From NCBI GenBank assembly GCA_963798805.1, contig CAWCVC010000005.1, positions 62,001 through 126,000 of the forward strand: 64,000 nucleotides of DNA, in the 5' to 3' direction. The stretch comes from CAVZCK01 sp963798805 (GTDB lineage: Bacteria; Pseudomonadota; Alphaproteobacteria; Rhizobiales; Rhodomicrobiaceae). The notes below the pieces were generated by a model. The model saw nothing but the letters and a program-made list of their open reading frames with translations. It made no database searches and had not been told where the DNA came from. The position numbers and the translations under genes are program-made. This document shows, in pieces, positions 63,283 to 64,000 of the stretch; the stretch's first letter is position 1, and each line of letters starts with the position of its first letter.

Positions 63283-64000
63283 CCTGTTTCTGGTCGGCAG
63301 CGGGAGCGGCACACATCGTCATCTGTTCACCATCCCGCCTTGCGCGCCCTTTCTGGACACGCTCGTACGCGCCGTCCTCGGCGGAGATTTGCCGCGCGCC
63401 GGAGGCCGGGCGCCCGGCCCGTTCGAGCTTGCCGCTTATCAGATCTATCTGCCGAACCGCGCCGCCTGCCGCGCGCTCGCCGATGCGTTTCTGCGCGCCT
63501 CGGAAAGCCGCGCCACGCTCTTGCCGCGCATCCGCCCGCTCGGCACCGCCGAGGAGGACACGCTGCTGCTCATCCATGCGGATGGGGAGGATGACGGTCT
63601 CGACAGGCCGGGCCTGCCGGTTGCCCCGGCGATCGGCGCGCTCGACCGGCGGCTGGCGCTGATCGGGCTGGTGCTCGCCTGGGCCAGGAAGCTGCGCCAG
63701 GGGCGGATCGCCGGCGACACCGGGCTGCGCATCCCCGACACGCCGGCCGCCGCCTCCGAACTCGCGCTCGAGCTGATGCGGCTGATGGACGAGGCCGAGA
63801 CCGAGGGCGTCGATCTGCGCCGCCTGCGCGATTTGGTGCCGGAGCGCTTCGCCGGACATGAGCAGCTTTCGCTCAGCTTTCTTGGCATCGTCATGGACGT
63901 CTGGCCGGCGCATCTCGCCGAGCAAGGGCTGCTCAATCCCGTCGATCGGCGCAACCGGCTGATGGCGCTCGAGGCCGAGCGCCTGCGGCAGACGCGCCCC
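63263..64000 (+). CDS. addB: double-strand-break repair protein AddB, 3' end missing
   Basis: The frame opens at the ATG at 63263 and runs unbroken to the window edge (246 codons). It begins MDSTQPDLFLVGSGSGTHRH, then LFTIPPCAPFLDTLVRAVLG and AAYQIYLPNRAACRALADAF, which match the N terminus of alphaproteobacterial AddB. AddB with AddA forms a helicase-nuclease that resects DNA ends for recombination. The start overlaps murU by 20 bases; AGAGG 7 bases ahead supports it. Order tsaE-amgK, murU, addB is common in Rhizobiales. Confidence 0.85.
   Translation, partial: MDSTQPDLFLVGSGSGTHRHLFTIPPCAPFLDTLVRAVLGGDLPRAGGRAPGPFELAAYQIYLPNRAACRALADAFLRASESRATLLPRIRPLGTAEEDTLLLIHADGEDDGLDRPGLPVAPAIGALDRRLALIGLVLAWARKLRQGRIAGDTGLRIPDTPAAASELALELMRLMDEAETEGVDLRRLRDLVPERFAGHEQLSLSFLGIVMDVWPAHLAEQGLLNPVDRRNRLMALEAERLRQTRP

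Overview
The window reads as chromosome of an alphaproteobacterium of the order Hyphomicrobiales (Rhizobiales), most likely near Beijerinckiaceae/Methylocystaceae. The grounds are high-GC coding sequence, a DivL pseudo-kinase next to ahcY, a petP-petR-type regulator operon, a TsaE-kinase fusion followed by a MurU-like gene and addB, and dispersed palindromes with an AAAACCGG-type core that are typical of this order. The placement is inferred from gene families and order; no database was searched.

Layout. 1-4.5 kb: the 3' part of a GH94 glycoside phosphorylase, an MmcQ/YjbR protein, a cupin and a secreted EF-hand protein. 4.6-9.5 kb: a complete branched-chain-type amino-acid ABC importer (livF-G-M-H-K order on the minus strand) whose transporter genes overlap by 4 bases. 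10.1-20.85 kb: a 10.7-kb genomic island integrated in the 3' end of tRNA-Gln(TTG) and bounded by a 19-bp direct repeat. It carries a P4-type integrase, an AlpA-like regulator, a VapE-type primase/helicase and, at its right end, a ribbon-helix-helix regulator facing three CACTAG boxes spaced exactly 10 bp apart. Between these lie badly decayed genes, including an HK97-type major capsid gene that changes frame at least four times and a broken FRG-domain gene. The island looks like the remains of a satellite prophage.

20.9-24 kb: a Sel1-like protein, an orphan TAXI-type TRAP receptor and a small cytochrome c. 24.1-27.4 kb: nested insertion sequences. An IS1634-type element has a CTAG target duplication, and an IS630-type element later inserted into the left copy of it; the IS630 transposase is itself broken by a small palindrome. 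27.4-37.3 kb: a KefB-like antiporter, an MsbA-like exporter, rfbC and rfbD, a Cys-rich-repeat gene with an in-frame stop, a hydrolase and an unusual pentapeptide/J-domain/membrane protein. 37.3-47.2 kb: a three-gene overlapping regulatory operon (MarR, OmpR-type regulator, kinase), then ilvE, mepA-like, pyrF, and dnaK with an FkbM methyltransferase inserted before dnaJ. 47.3-54.3 kb: alkB, a single-chain ISP-like restriction-modification enzyme with a small partner, and ahcY behind a perfect 10-bp inverted repeat. 54.6-64 kb: divL, two secreted HExxH metallopeptidases around a DUF1353 protein, tsaE-amgK fusion, murU and the start of addB.

Non-coding architecture is unusually rich. Three TAGTG...CACTA hairpins of 75-76 bp share a plan but have different, internally complementary stems. 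Three palindromes of the AAAACCGG family and three longer GTCGTCCCGG repeats sit between genes, and in two places a repeat end supplies the stop codon of the gene before it.
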